A DNA stretch of 64,000 nt from Prionace glauca (Eukaryota > Chordata > Chondrichthyes > Carcharhiniformes > Carcharhinidae): positions 31,022,902 through 31,086,901 of the forward strand of contig CM075760.1 of assembly GCA_037974335.1 (NCBI GenBank). The letters are read 5' to 3'. Made by a program: the position numbers and the translations under genes. Positions 21,430-31,430 of the stretch are shown piece after piece; positions within the stretch are counted from its first letter, which is position 1, and each line of letters opens with the position of its first letter. The notes below the pieces were generated by a model. The model was not told the origin of the DNA and did not search any database. It was given only the letters and a program-made list of their open reading frames with translations.

Positions 21430-23284
21430 GAACATGTCTTCATTTGCGGTATTGTAACTCTATTATATCTGATGGAACTATATTCACCGTCATTACGATA
21501 CAAACCAGCGAGGACTGAAATGGTACTACTGATCTGGAATGCATTGTCATGATGAGTGGTGACAACAGATTCAACAGTGAATGAGCAGTTGGTCATTACC
21601 AACTGGTTATGATCAAGTACCAGCACAGGAAAGGCAAACAGGGTAATGGGGAAATTTTAATAGGGTTAGGAAGAATTAGATTTCATTTATAAAGGGGCAG
21701 CATCTACCAGAAGGGCCGAATGCCATTCTTCCGCGTTGCATGATCCCATGATGTAGAGTACAATTTAGTTTCTACTTTTCTTATTGACAGAAAAGCACTA
21801 GGGAACATTTTATGATCAGTGAGGCAATCTTTTTTCCAGAAATGATCATCCGAGGATAACCCAGAGGTGTTCCACAACCGAGCACAGTAAGATCCAACAG
21901 AACATTATTGTGATTTATCAAATTCAAAGGGACTGAACGATGCTGCACATCTGTGGTCAAATGTCATTAATTTATATCGGTTTAAAACTTCCCGGGAGTT
22001 TATGTTTGCCTTTTCACCAATGTGTTTATCTTCTTTCTATGTAAAGTATTGTTCTCCCTTTCCATTAAAATAGAATTATTTAGTCAGTTTCATTTTATTT
22101 CTATATTCACAATCTGTTATTTGGTGTCTTGTAATCGTGGGAACTTGTCTCCAAGGCTCTCAGCTGTCTGTTAGGTTCAGTTTGTTCAGTTTCCACAATG
22201 GTTTTACAGTTACACACTGGGAACGGCCTCTTCCGGCTCTCTGACAATTTCAATACATTCTGCACATTAACGTTCTCTCCCTGGTTCTTCGGGCAGGGTT
22301 TGCTCTAAGTCTTAAGAGTCTGCCGAAATAGATTATACCATTTGGCCCAACTGATTTATGTTGCAAATTTATCCAGACCGGCCTCCTCCATCCAGAAATT
22401 TAGTTGATATTTACATCCAGCTCCCTTTGTAGATCTATTACCTTCTTCCCCCTGTATGTTCAAGATGCCCCACAAATGCAACAAAACTACCTTCTCCAAC
22501 TGTTCTATGTGACAAGTTCTGACAATTCAGCATACAGTTATTACTCCCAATCTGTGTATTAGTTTTATTAGTGATGACCGTGTATAAATTGTTCTAATCT
22601 CACATACAAATAAAGAACTGGTCAACACCCACACATTAAACAATCAGAATTTAAATGTTTTTTATGAATTGTTCTCTTCTCTCTTTACCTTCCAGAGAAA
22701 ATGTGACCTAGGCTCTTTAACTTTCGAGAGATACACACTTAAGAACTTAAAGAGGGAACTCTAAAAACTTCCCTGTTTTCAACAAAGTTGGGGCTAACTC
22801 ACCAACACATTCCTGAACTTATCCAGTTAAAAAAAAATCATTTTAATTTGCAAAACCTTGTCCGTATTTGCCTTGAATACACAAAACCACTGAGCATTCA
22901 CAGTTCTCTGACACATACACTTCTCAGATTCTCATAAATGGAATGACCAAAGGAATTTATCTTCTCAATTATTGACAATTATTTAAAATCTGTGACCCAA
23001 AGCTAAAGGCGTCCCTGCCTGGACACATGCCCAGAATCCGGTTTGTCAAACCTCCGGAGAATATTTTCTGTTGAATGCTTCTGAACTCTTGAGAAGGCAG
23101 TATATTTGCATACTTAATATCTTCTCACAGCGCAATCATTTTCAGTATGGAATCTGATATGGTAATCATTGGTTCACTTATTTCAAAGATATAAGTCATT
23201 TCTTATGTTTGTGTTAAAATCTTTTCAGAATGTTCCAGATTGGGCTCCATTGCGTTTATCACCACAATCATTTCCTCTTCCAAG
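21430..23284. other. Intronic spacer, no exon found
   Basis: AT-rich sequence between the fused NAR V and the support V. A diverged inverted LINE tail is likely near 22310-22460. No V, D or J signature with a usable RSS was found. Confidence 0.45.
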
Positions 23285-24012
23285 TGGTGTTGAAAATAGA
23301 GGAGTAATGCTTTAATATTGAGGGTAACGGGTGGGGTGAAATGCAGGTCATTGGCAGATGGAACTTAATCCTGAAAATTGCAAGGGGATGCACGTTGGGA
23401 GAAGTAACAAGACAAGGGAGTATTTAATGAATGGCAGGACACTGGAAAGCTCAAATGAACAGAAAGGTTTGATTCCTTGTCCACACATCACTGAATTCGA
23501 TAGAACATTATAATAAAGGCAGACGTGGCAATCGTCTTAATAAGTCATGGCATATATTATTAAAACAGCGGGGTAATGTTAGAGCTGTAAAAGCTTTCGA
23601 TAGGCCACATCTGGAGTACTGTGTACAGTGCTGGTCGCCTCACTATTGAAAGGATATGATTTCACTGAAGGGGAACAGAGGAGATTCACCATGATGTCGC
23701 CTACGATGGAGCACTTGAACTTCAAGGAGAGCCCAGGATAAGCTTACATTGTGCTCTTCAGAGCAGAGATCCTCTTTGAGGTCTGTAATTTTATACAGGG
23801 GTTGACAAGGTAGATGGGAAGCAAATGCTCCCCATAGTTGAAGGGTCAATAAACAGGCTGCATATGTTTAGATAAGGAGATGGAGGATGTAGATGAACTT
23901 TTAAAATATTTAAGGCTATGGGGCTAGTGCTGGAAGGTGGAATTAATGAAGATTTTGTTGGTACTGACTTGATAAGCTGAAGGGCCTAATCCATGTTATA
24001 TAACTCAATGAT
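23285..24012 (+). mobile_element. CR1-like LINE, decayed
   Basis: Words such as 'gcagatggaacttaatcctg', 'gcacgttgggagaagtaac', 'ggccacatctggagtactgt' and 'cagaggagattcaccatg' follow the order of the CR1 ORF2 C-terminus. No open frame survives. It has a close relative at 25215-25620. Confidence 0.75.
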
Positions 24013-24594
24013 AGCATATTTCAACTATGCTGTATCAACGGGCAAGGAAGGCAACATGGAACATTCTTCATCTTAGAAAAACAGTAACAGAAGCAATCTT
24101 TAATAAGTGGAATGACCTTGGAAGTAATTACCAACTTAAATGGCCAATCAGGGGACAATGGGAGGATTGGATTTGCCATGGTCATTTCCGGTGCCATGTC
24201 ACAGCCAAGTAGAATACCTGGGTATTCCACATTCGGAGCCACAACAATTTCTTTCTACTCAGTGCCTCGCTCAGCATCATTTCAGACAGCATATAAAAGT
24301 AAACCATACTGCTTTATACTGATGGGCATACTTACTTCACCAGCTGAAACGGCAGATTTCTATCCGTAACAGTTTATCATCGCCACACTGAGATTGGCCT
24401 TTAGTTCCAGTTGCTGACATAAATTTCCATTAAAGTGCACCAGCTGCCCTGGTGAGATTTGACCGTCTGCAGACAGAGCACTGATCTGGGTCACAGAAAT
24501 ACTAACACAATTACACTACCACCACATCACCAACTCCACAGTGCGGACATGAACCTACTAATTCTGTAACATATTTCGGCTTGGAGTCACTTAC

Positions 24595-24942
24595 CAGCTG
24601 TGATATTCACCACCGTCCCAGGTCCGTCTGCATAACCCGCTTTCGAAACACTACTCCCGCATTGATGTTTATACTGAGCTTTACAGTAATAGATGGCGGT
24701 GTCTTCAACTCTCACATCCCGAATTTCCAGCGAAAATGTATTTTGTGCTTTATTCACGGACACAACAAATCTCTCTCCGCTGGAGATCCGCTCCCATTCT
24801 TTCCCGCTCTGTGTTTGTCTAAAGAAATGTCCGCCCTCCAAACTAGAATAATCAGCTTTGAAAACACAGGTGATGGTGAGAGACTGACATTCTTTTCTGG
24901 TCACCGCTGTTGGGCTCTGTGTCACTGACCCACTGAAAGATT
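24595..24942 (-). CDS. Germline-joined NAR-type V(D)J exon
   Basis: A single open exon between acceptor TTTAATTTCCAG and donor GTAAGT, phase 1 at both ends. It reads through a V domain (KECQSLTITC, FFRQTQSGKEWERISSG, FSLEIRDVRVEDTAIYYC), a CDR3 and a J (YADGPGTVVNITAG) with no RSS between them. The V is a close paralogue of the NAR V at 29791-30078 and shares its intron sequence almost base for base. CDR3 carries an extra cysteine (YKHQCGSSV). FR1 carries the unpaired cysteine KEC. The leader exon expected near 25100 is eroded, so expression would need an alternative 5' exon or fusion to the upstream J. It may be a pseudogene with an intact V exon. Confidence 0.88.
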
Positions 24943-25074
24943 CTGGAAATTAAACACAGAGAGTTTAATGGACCATCAGAGCTGAACCACACAATGGAGC
25001 TAAATCCCCAAACAGTGTCTGTAATTGGGATGGACTGGGACAGCTTTATATCCAATCCACACAATGTGGGTTAG

Positions 25075-25125
25075 TTTGAATGGTATTCATTGGGGTAAAC
25101 AGACACCGTCCTCACTCTCTCACTG

Positions 25126-25159
<34 letters not shown>

Positions 25160-25165
25160 GAGGAT
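25075..25165 (-). pseudogene. Eroded leader exon of the fused NAR V, replaced by a (GT)n microsatellite
   Basis: Aligned to the intact leader at 30227-30269, the sequence keeps 'ggggtaaacagacac' but then diverges into 'actgtgtgtgtgtgtg' with no start codon. The donor position reads ATGAAT where the intact copy has GTGAGT. The flanking intron toward the V exon is almost identical to that of V1. Confidence 0.7.
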
Positions 25166-25214
25166 GGTAGGTATGTACGTTTTCTCATGGCACAAAGATT
25201 GACAGAATGACTAA

Positions 25215-25620
25215 TAGTGAGGAAGAAGGTCAAAGGTTGCCGGATGATATTGACAACTTGTTCAGATGGTAGATCAATGGAACAAGGAACAGAATACAGA
25301 AAAGTGCGAGTGAATGCACGTTGGGAGGAGTAACAAGACAAGTGTGTATTTAATGAATGGCAGGACACTAGAAAGCTCAAATGAACAGAAAGATTTGATT
25401 CCTTATCCATAAATCTCTGTAGGAGATAGGACATGATAATAGGGGGAGACGGGACAATTGTCTTTAAAAGTTAGGGCAAAAACAATACTAAAACAGCGGG
25501 GTTATGTTAGAGTTATAAAAAGCTTTCGGTAGGCCACATCTGGAGTGCTGTGCACAGTGCTGCTCGCCTCACTATTGAAAAAAATATGATTTCACTGAAG
25601 GTGTAGAGAGGCGATTTGTG
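25215..25620 (+). mobile_element. CR1-like LINE, decayed and truncated
   Basis: Same subfamily and same order of words as 23285-24012 ('gtaacaagacaagtgtgtat', 'caggacactagaaagctc', 'ggccacatctggagtgctgt'), cut off at the start of a GA-rich microsatellite. Confidence 0.7.
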
Positions 25621-25945
25621 GGTGAGACAGAGTGTGTATGTGTCAGAGAGAGAGAGAAAGCACGTGAGAGAGAATGTGTGAAAGAGAGCGAGTGTGGAGT
25701 GTGTGAGAGAGAGCGACAGTCGAGTTTGTGATTCGATTCCTAGCTTGGGTCACTATCTGTGTGGAGTTTGCAAGGTCTCCTCCTGTTTGCACGGGTTTCC
25801 TCCCGGTGTTCAGGGTTCCTGCTGCATTCTGAAAGGACCTGCTGGTTCAGGGCATTGATCAGAACAGGCGCCAGACTAGGGGAATTTTACAACAACTTCA
25901 TTGCACGGTTAATATAAGCCTTCGTTGTGACTGAAAAAAAAAAGC
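25621..25945 (+). mobile_element. GA/TG microsatellite joined to an HE1-type SINE
   Basis: 25621-25730 is a 'gtgagagagagc' microsatellite. From about 25735 the SINE body reads 'cgattcctagcttgggtcac' and 'tgcacgggtttcctcccggt', with the HE1 3' tail 'acttcattgcacggttaat'. The tRNA-like head is missing. Confidence 0.75.
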
Positions 25946-26089
25946 TTTACTGAATCCTCCTCGTGTTTCTCCAATCTCTGGAAAAAATGCAACCCACCAT
26001 GTTCCCCGTTTCAAGGGATACGTGAAATGTTACTCGTTTCTTTCCTGAGAAAAACAGACATCGAAGCAATAGTTCCAACTGATGGGTAA

Positions 26090-26570
26090 AAGCAAATTAC
26101 TGCGGATGTTGGAATCTGAAACCAAAAGAGAAAATGTTGGAAAATCTCAACAGGTCTGACAGCATCTGTAAGGACAGGAAAGGACTGTACGGTAGCACAA
26201 TGGTAGCACTATTACTTCACAGCTCCAGGGACCTGTGTTCGATTCCCGGCTCGGGTCACTGTCTGTGTGGAGTTTGCAAATTCTCCCCGTGTCTGCGTGG
26301 GTTTCCTCCAGGTGCTCTGGTCTCCTCCCACAATCCAAAAATGTGCGGGTTATGTTGATTGGCCATACTAATAAATGTTCCCTTAGTGTCCAGGGATGCG
26401 TAGGATAGAAGGATTGGTGGGCATGATATGTGGGTAGGGCGAGGCTGGGATTGTGTTTGGTGCAAATTCGATGGGCCGAAGGGCCTCTTCCTGCACTGTA
26501 GGATTCTATGATCCTCCACAAAAGAGCTGACATTCGAGTCCAGATGGCCCTTTGTCAAACGTTATCTTGA
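26090..26570 (+). mobile_element. HE1-type SINE nested in the palindromic dispersed repeat
   Basis: The dispersed repeat starts at about 26093 ('gcaaattactgcggatgttg', 'ggtctgacagcatctgtaag') and resumes at about 26520 ('tcgagtccagatggcccttt'). Between them, 26180-26515 is a complete HE1-type SINE with head 'acggtagcacaatggtagca', B box 'tgttcgattccc' and tail 'cgatgggccgaagggcctct'. The insertion order is therefore clear. Confidence 0.85.
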
Positions 26571-27194
26571 ATGCGTTCAACACTGTCTATCCACTGCTGT
26601 CTGATACACAGAATTCTGACATTCACCACAATGGCTTTGACTGAAGAAATTTCCCCTCTTCTCAGTTCAAATGACTGAACAGGTTTTCTGCACATCTGAC
26701 TCCAAGTTACAGGCTTCCCACTCTAAAAAAGACACCCCGAATTTGTCTTAAAAAGTCCTTTGAGAATATAATAAGCTCTACTGTGTACACTCTTTATTCC
26801 TTTAACCTTAGTCTAGAGAAAATAGGCAATGGGTCTTCAATCCCCTCCCAAAGAACAATCATTTTATCTAAAGATTCTATTTGAAGAACATTCATTAAAT
26901 TCCCTCCGAAGTTTGTAGATCCTTCCCAAACAAAGAGACCAAGTGTTACACTACAATCCGAATTTCTTCAAAACTCACAATCAATCCTGAGGTGTTAGGG
27001 TGTTGTATTTTCAGTATTGTCCTGAAACAATCTAATCCTTCTCGCTCTGTCGATTAATTGCTTATTCTAATGGAATATTTCCTTCACAATTGTGTGCTGT
27101 TGTTCCTGTTCCCCTTTATACGATTTTCACATCACCCTTACTCTCTCACTGAATTGTATGATTTCAATTAACAGTAATCAGGCATACAAATAAA

Positions 27195-28080
27195 TCACAG
27201 CAATAGCTCAGAAACAACCATCACCAACCTCTGTATGTCCTGACCCATTGGTAGGACAGACTCAGCAGAGCTGGCGGCACAATGGGGTATAGTCGGGAAC
27301 CACTTGCCCTGGAAGTGCTCAATATCGTCTCTGAACCTCATAAACTCTCTTGACATCAGGTCAGATATGGGCAAGAAAACCTGCTGCTGACTATCATGTG
27401 CCTCCGCTGATGTATCTAAACTCAAAATGTGTTCAAAATGGAGGAAGCTCTGAAGATGGCAAGGGTGCAGAATGAACTCTGGTTGGGGGACTTCAATGTC
27501 CAACACTATGTCTGGCTCGATAGCATACAGCTGGACATATCTGCTAGATTGGAACTGTGGCAGAGAGCAAGACAACTGCCAAGAGGGCAAAACATATACT
27601 TGACCTCATCCTCAGCAACCTGTCTGCTGCAGATGCATCACCAGAGCCGTGTCAGCAGGAGTGACCACCTACAGTCCTTGTAGACACAAAGTCCTGTCTT
27701 TACATTGAGCTATGCTCCATCCTGTAGTATGGCCCAGTCACCGTGCTAAATGAGATAGATCTAGCAATTCAGTACTCGGCATCCATAAGGCACTATGGGC
27801 CATCAGCTGCAGCATTGAACTCAAACACAATCTGTAACCACGTGGCCTAACATATCCACTGCATTGGCAACAACCTTCATCCAGAGGTGTCGAGTGGATG
27901 ATCCATCCCGACTTCCGCCGGAGGTCCGCAGTATCACTGATGTCAGTCTTCATCCAATGTGATTCACTCCATGTGACTTTAGGACCGGTTGATGGCACTG
28001 GATGCTGCAAAGACGATAGGCCCTGGAAGTATCTCAGCAATATTACTGAAGACTTGTGCTCCAGAACCAACCACAAATGG
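27195..28080 (+). mobile_element. EN-RT LINE, endonuclease part, decayed
   Basis: Plus-strand pieces include ELWLGDFNVQHYVWL and SRSDHLQSL. These correspond to the GDFN and SDH motifs of an apurinic-type LINE endonuclease. Downstream DNA still reads 'cgaggtgtcgagtggatgat'-like and 'gccctggaagtatctcagc' RT-domain words. Clade not assigned. The 3' ends of the same family are seen inverted at 6.1, 11.6 and 16.1 kb. Confidence 0.8.
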
Positions 28081-28935
28081 TGGAAAATTAGAAAAAGTGA
28101 TTTTTTATATGGAAGATATTTAAGGAGATATCAGGTGCAATGTCTCTGATTCCAGTCACTGATTTCTTTATTACAAAATTCCTTCGGACCGACAACAAGG
28201 TTCCTTATACCTGAAGGCCGTTGTTTAATTTCCAGTTTGCCGCCTGGGTGAGGTATTGATAGAGTCACTGTGGTTAACTGGACTGGCCGCAGTGACATTG
28301 ATCTCATTCAGCCGGTAGCTTATTGACATTGCATGGCTGGGACTGCAATCTACTGCCCAGGAGAGAGCTCTGAGACCCCGCTGTGGGGCTGTAAACGGCA
28401 GACAGATCTCTCCCAGTCACATTTCACATCCAGAGTGGATTCGAGAGTGTCCTCAATTTGAGTTTGTTAAAAGAAATATATCAGGAGTGTCTGCACTCTT
28501 GATTTTGATGTGCCCCTTAAGGCAAAATTCGCCCAGACGCTGTCAACTCTCTCAGAACACTGAACACTAACACCCGCACCCCGCGCCTCACCACCCTCTC
28601 CCCGAACCCACTCCACCCCCGCCCCAGTCTCCCCCCGAGGTTTCGCCCCACCATCCATGTCCCGCTGACCGCCGACTCCAGCAGGTCTCACAGACACCTT
28701 CCCCGGGACTGACTGGAGCCGGTTCCAGAATCACACCCTGATCCCAACTCGGAATCTGTACCGGATGATTTTCCACAGGAAGATTCGATGGGATTGAAAT
28801 ACAGATCACAATGATAAAGTTATTAATAAAACCCTACAGTGCAGAAACAGGCCCTTCGGCCCATCGAGTCTGCACCGAACACAAGGGGGACATTAAACGA
28901 GACAGACTGTAACAAGGCGGGGTTTGGAATTACTT
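28081..28935. other. Spacer downstream of the NAR J; one SINE tail
   Basis: A C-rich stretch (about 28565-28640) and an inverted SINE 3' end at 28838-28900 ('caggcccttcggcccatcga'). No support V is seen here, although a NAR-TCR block might be expected to have its own. Confidence 0.5.
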
Positions 28936-28937
28936 AC

Positions 28938-28987
28938 GGGCTGTGACAGTCACCACCGTCCCGGATCCATCCACATAATCATACTTA
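28938..28987 (-). CDS. NAR-type J segment with 23-bp-spacer RSS
   Basis: Encodes KYDYVDGSGTVVTVTA with a phase-1 GTAAGT donor. GSGTVVTVT is a NAR-type J. Like other NAR J segments it has no W/F before GxG, and it closely resembles the J fused to the second NAR V (DGPGTVVNIT). The RSS has heptamer CACTGTG (28988-28994, perfect), a 23-bp spacer (28995-29017) and nonamer AGTTTTTGT (29018-29026, one mismatch). A 23-RSS on J is the IgH/NAR arrangement and forces use of a D. The donor can splice to the support V at 21365 or, in phase, to the fused NAR V exon. Confidence 0.9.
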
Positions 28988-29365
28988 CACAGTGACTCCG
29001 CCCTCAGTCTCCCCGGTACAAAAACTACCGACATCTCAATCTGCCGGAAAACCATCACCAGTCACTCGGAAATGTCCAATTATTCGGGAGATTTAAAATC
29101 AATAAATAATATTCAAGGTTTCAATGTCTCTGTCGGTTCAAATTGTAATTTTGTGAGGCCTGATCTCTCAGTAAATGGCCGCAGGAAGGAAATATTAACT
29201 TCATATATCGCAAAAAAATCAAAGAAAGATGTGAGTGGTGGAGATTACAGTGGAAATAATCCAGATTACAGCGATAATAACATCAAACCAATGATTCAAA
29301 GTCTGGGCACTGAGAATTTATAGTGTAATTGCGCACAGGTATTTGTTCAGCTTCTTTCCACCGTG

Positions 29366-29381
29366 ACTGTTCCAAAAGTTA
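29366..29381 (-). other. NAR D segment flanked by two 12-bp-spacer RSSs
   Basis: The 16-bp core on the minus strand is TAACTTTTGGAACAGT. The upstream RSS has nonamer GGTTTTGAT (29401-29409), 12 bp, and heptamer CACTGTG (29382-29388). The downstream RSS has heptamer CACGGTG (29359-29365), 12 bp, and nonamer ACAAATACC (29338-29346). Both spacers are exactly 12 bp. This is complementary to the 23-RSSs of the V and J on either side and satisfies the 12/23 rule. Only one D is seen; IgNAR loci usually have several. Confidence 0.9.
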
Positions 29382-29790
29382 CACAGTGATACAGTTCAGC
29401 ATCAAAACCTCTGGTACTGGGTGGGATGTTGGAACATGAATTAAACAGCGCGGAATGTGGCTCCCAGTTCCGGCTGTGAGCCTAGGGTCCCATCTGGTGT
29501 CAGGGTTTGTAACTGGGATCAGTCATTCCCATTCTCAATTCACCGAAAACACTCCCAGGAATGAAACCCCCAAGCACTCACTCTCCGTATTTATAAAACT
29601 CAAAATACCAACGGTAATAATCAGGTCTTATTCAAAATAAACTGCAATAAATAGGCGCAATTGTGGGATTGCGGGAGGTGGGGGCGGAGGGGGGGGGGGT
29701 GGTGTAGATTAACTCCGGTTTTTCATTTGGTTCTGTGAGAATCTGCAGGGAGAGTTTTTGTATCGTGGGAAGCCGAGGCCCATCACTGTG

Positions 29791-30078
29791 TCGTGTACTT
29801 ATAATGAGCTCTACAGTAATAGGTGGCGGCGTCTTCAACTCTCACATCCCGAATTTCCAGCGAAAATGTCTTTCCTGCTTTGTTCACAGACACAATAAAT
29901 CTCCCTCCGCTGGAGATCCGCTCCCACTCCTTCCCGGGCTGGGTTTGTTTGAAGAACTCGCCGTTAACCAAAGGGCGAGCATAAAATCCACCATAGAAGA
30001 CACAGGTGATGGTGAGAGACTGACACTCCTGCTTGGTCACCTCTCCTGGGCTCTGTACCACCGACTGACTGAAACATC
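29791..30078 (-). CDS. NAR-type V exon with 23-type RSS (NAR-TCR V1)
   Basis: A phase-1 exon after acceptor TTTAATTTCCAG. It encodes an NAR-like V: KQECQSLTITCVF (first cysteine, plus an unpaired cysteine in the A-B region), FFKQTQPGKEWERISSGG, FSLEIRDVRVEDAATYYC and RAHYKYTT. The short CDR2 region (RISSGGRF) and LEIRDVRVED are NAR hallmarks. The usual Trp of FR2 is Phe. It ends at heptamer CACAGTG (29784-29790), a 22-bp spacer and nonamer ACAAAAACT (29753-29761). With its D and J it can form a full V-D-J. No NAR constant exons follow; the next constant gene downstream is TRDC, so NAR-TCR is favoured over IgNAR. Confidence 0.92.
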
Positions 30079-30226
30079 CTGGAAATTAAACACAGAGAGT
30101 TTAATGGACCATCAGAGCTGAACCACACAATGGAGCTAAAACCCCAAACAGTGTCTGTAATTGGGATGGACTGGGACAGCTTTATATCCAATCCACACAA
30201 TGTGGGTTAGTTGGATGGGTACTCAC

Positions 30227-30269
30227 GGGGTAAACAGACACACAGGGTGAAAACAAGAAGGATTCCCAT
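30227..30269 (-). CDS. Leader exon of NAR V1
   Basis: ATG opens MGILLVFTLCVCLP, a typical signal-peptide core, ending in phase 1 at a GTGAGT donor. The intron to the V exon is about 150 bp, the usual size for V leaders. No other ATG nearby gives a hydrophobic leader. The chain is therefore directed to the secretory pathway and the cell surface. Confidence 0.9.
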
Positions 30270-30480
30270 CTCTCTGCTGCCCGGAGCTGATGGTTTACGT
30301 GACGGGGAGCTGGAGACTGCAGAGTTTGACTGCTCTGGGACACTGGATCTCAGAACTGAACTGAAATACCTCAAGCCTGAACATTATTAATTTAGGCCAC
30401 GCCCATTGTTTAAAATAAAACTCGAGAATGGAAAGGTGGCAGAAAGCTGTGAACATTCAGTCGAGGCCCCACAGTTATCT
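30270..30480 (-). promoter_or_regulatory. Presumed promoter of NAR V1
   Basis: Upstream of the leader, on the minus strand, are a 'TTTTATTTTAAA' TATA-like run (about 30400), a GGGCGTGGCC GC/CACCC-type box next to it, and ACAATGGGC. No octamer ATGCAAAT is seen, which would be unusual for an Ig V promoter but not for a TCR V promoter. Confidence 0.4.
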
Positions 30481-30594
30481 GGGCCTCGGAGCTCCCGAGC
30501 CCCGAATCTGATCCCGTGACTCTTCTGGGTGTTGTCACTCAGAGTTTGTGAATGTCCCTCTTTGTCACAAGTAAGGAAAATTCTTCTTTTTCAG

Positions 30595-31430
30595 TGTCCA
30601 AGTGTAGAGATGGCAGTTAGGGCAGTGATATGCCCCTCCTGTTAGATGTGGGAGATTAGGGAACTTTCTCGTGTCCCTGGTGACTATGTTTGCGGGAAGT
30701 GTGACCAACTGCAGTTCCTCACACACTGAATGGTTCTGTTGGAGCAGCAGCTGGAAACATTCTTACTGGATCCAAGGTGAGGTGGAAATGGGTACAAAAT
30801 TGGCTTGATGACAGAAGACAGAAGGTCGTGATGGAGGGTTGTTTTTCAAACTGGGGGCCTGTGACCAGCGGTGTGCCTCAGGGATCAGTGCTAGGTGCAC
30901 TGTTTCTTGTCACATATATTAATGATTTGGATGAGAATATAGGGGGCATAGTTAGTAAGTTTGTAGATGACACCAAGATTGGTGGCATGGTGGACAGTGA
31001 AGAAGGTTATCACGGATTGCAACGGGATCTTTATCAATTGGGCCAATGGATTGATGAACGGAAGGTGAAGTTTTATTTAGATGGATGCGAGGTGATCCAT
31101 TTTGGTCAATCAAATCAGGACAGAACTTATTTATTTAATGGAATGGTGTTGTGGACAGTTATAAAACAAAACGATCTAGCAGTACAGGTTCGTAGCTCCT
31201 TGAAAGTAGAGTCATGCGTGGACAGAGTGCCGAAGAAGGCATTCAGCATGCTTGGTTTCATCGGTCAGAACATTGAATACAGGAGTTGGGACGTCTTGTT
31301 GAAGTTGTACAAGACATTGGTAAGGCCACACTTGGAATACTGTGTACAATTCTGGTCACCCTATTATAGAAAGGATATTATTAAACTAGAAAGAGTGCAG
31401 AAAAGATTTACTGGAATGCTGCCAGGACAC
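30595..31430 (+). mobile_element. CR1-like LINE, ORF1-like head and RT region
   Basis: 30600-30770 shows a decayed ORF1-like start (Cys-rich ICPSC and GDYVCGKCDQLQFL). From 30777 an open frame of about 220 codons has RT motifs SGVPQGSVLGALF, FVDDTKIGG and VRPHLEYCVQFWSPYYRKDI. The junction between the two parts implies an internal deletion. The element ends in a CA-rich microsatellite. Confidence 0.85.

Noticed and set aside
24581-24928. 115-codon open frame on the plus strand over the fused NAR V
   Set aside because: It is the antisense of the V exon and has no domain. A similar antisense frame overlies V1.
25100-25165. Heptamer-like 'tcactgtgtgtg' near 25116
   Set aside because: It is the edge of a (GT)n microsatellite with no nonamer.
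28255-28300. 'gtcactgtgg' resembling a heptamer near the NAR J
   Set aside because: The closest nonamer-like word is 5 bp away, so no 12/23 spacing and no coding flank.
29791-30078. Calling NAR V1 a part of an IgNAR gene
   Set aside because: No NAR constant exons follow. The downstream constant gene is TRDC, and a leaderless TCR-type V lies between. A distant IgNAR constant gene cannot be fully excluded.
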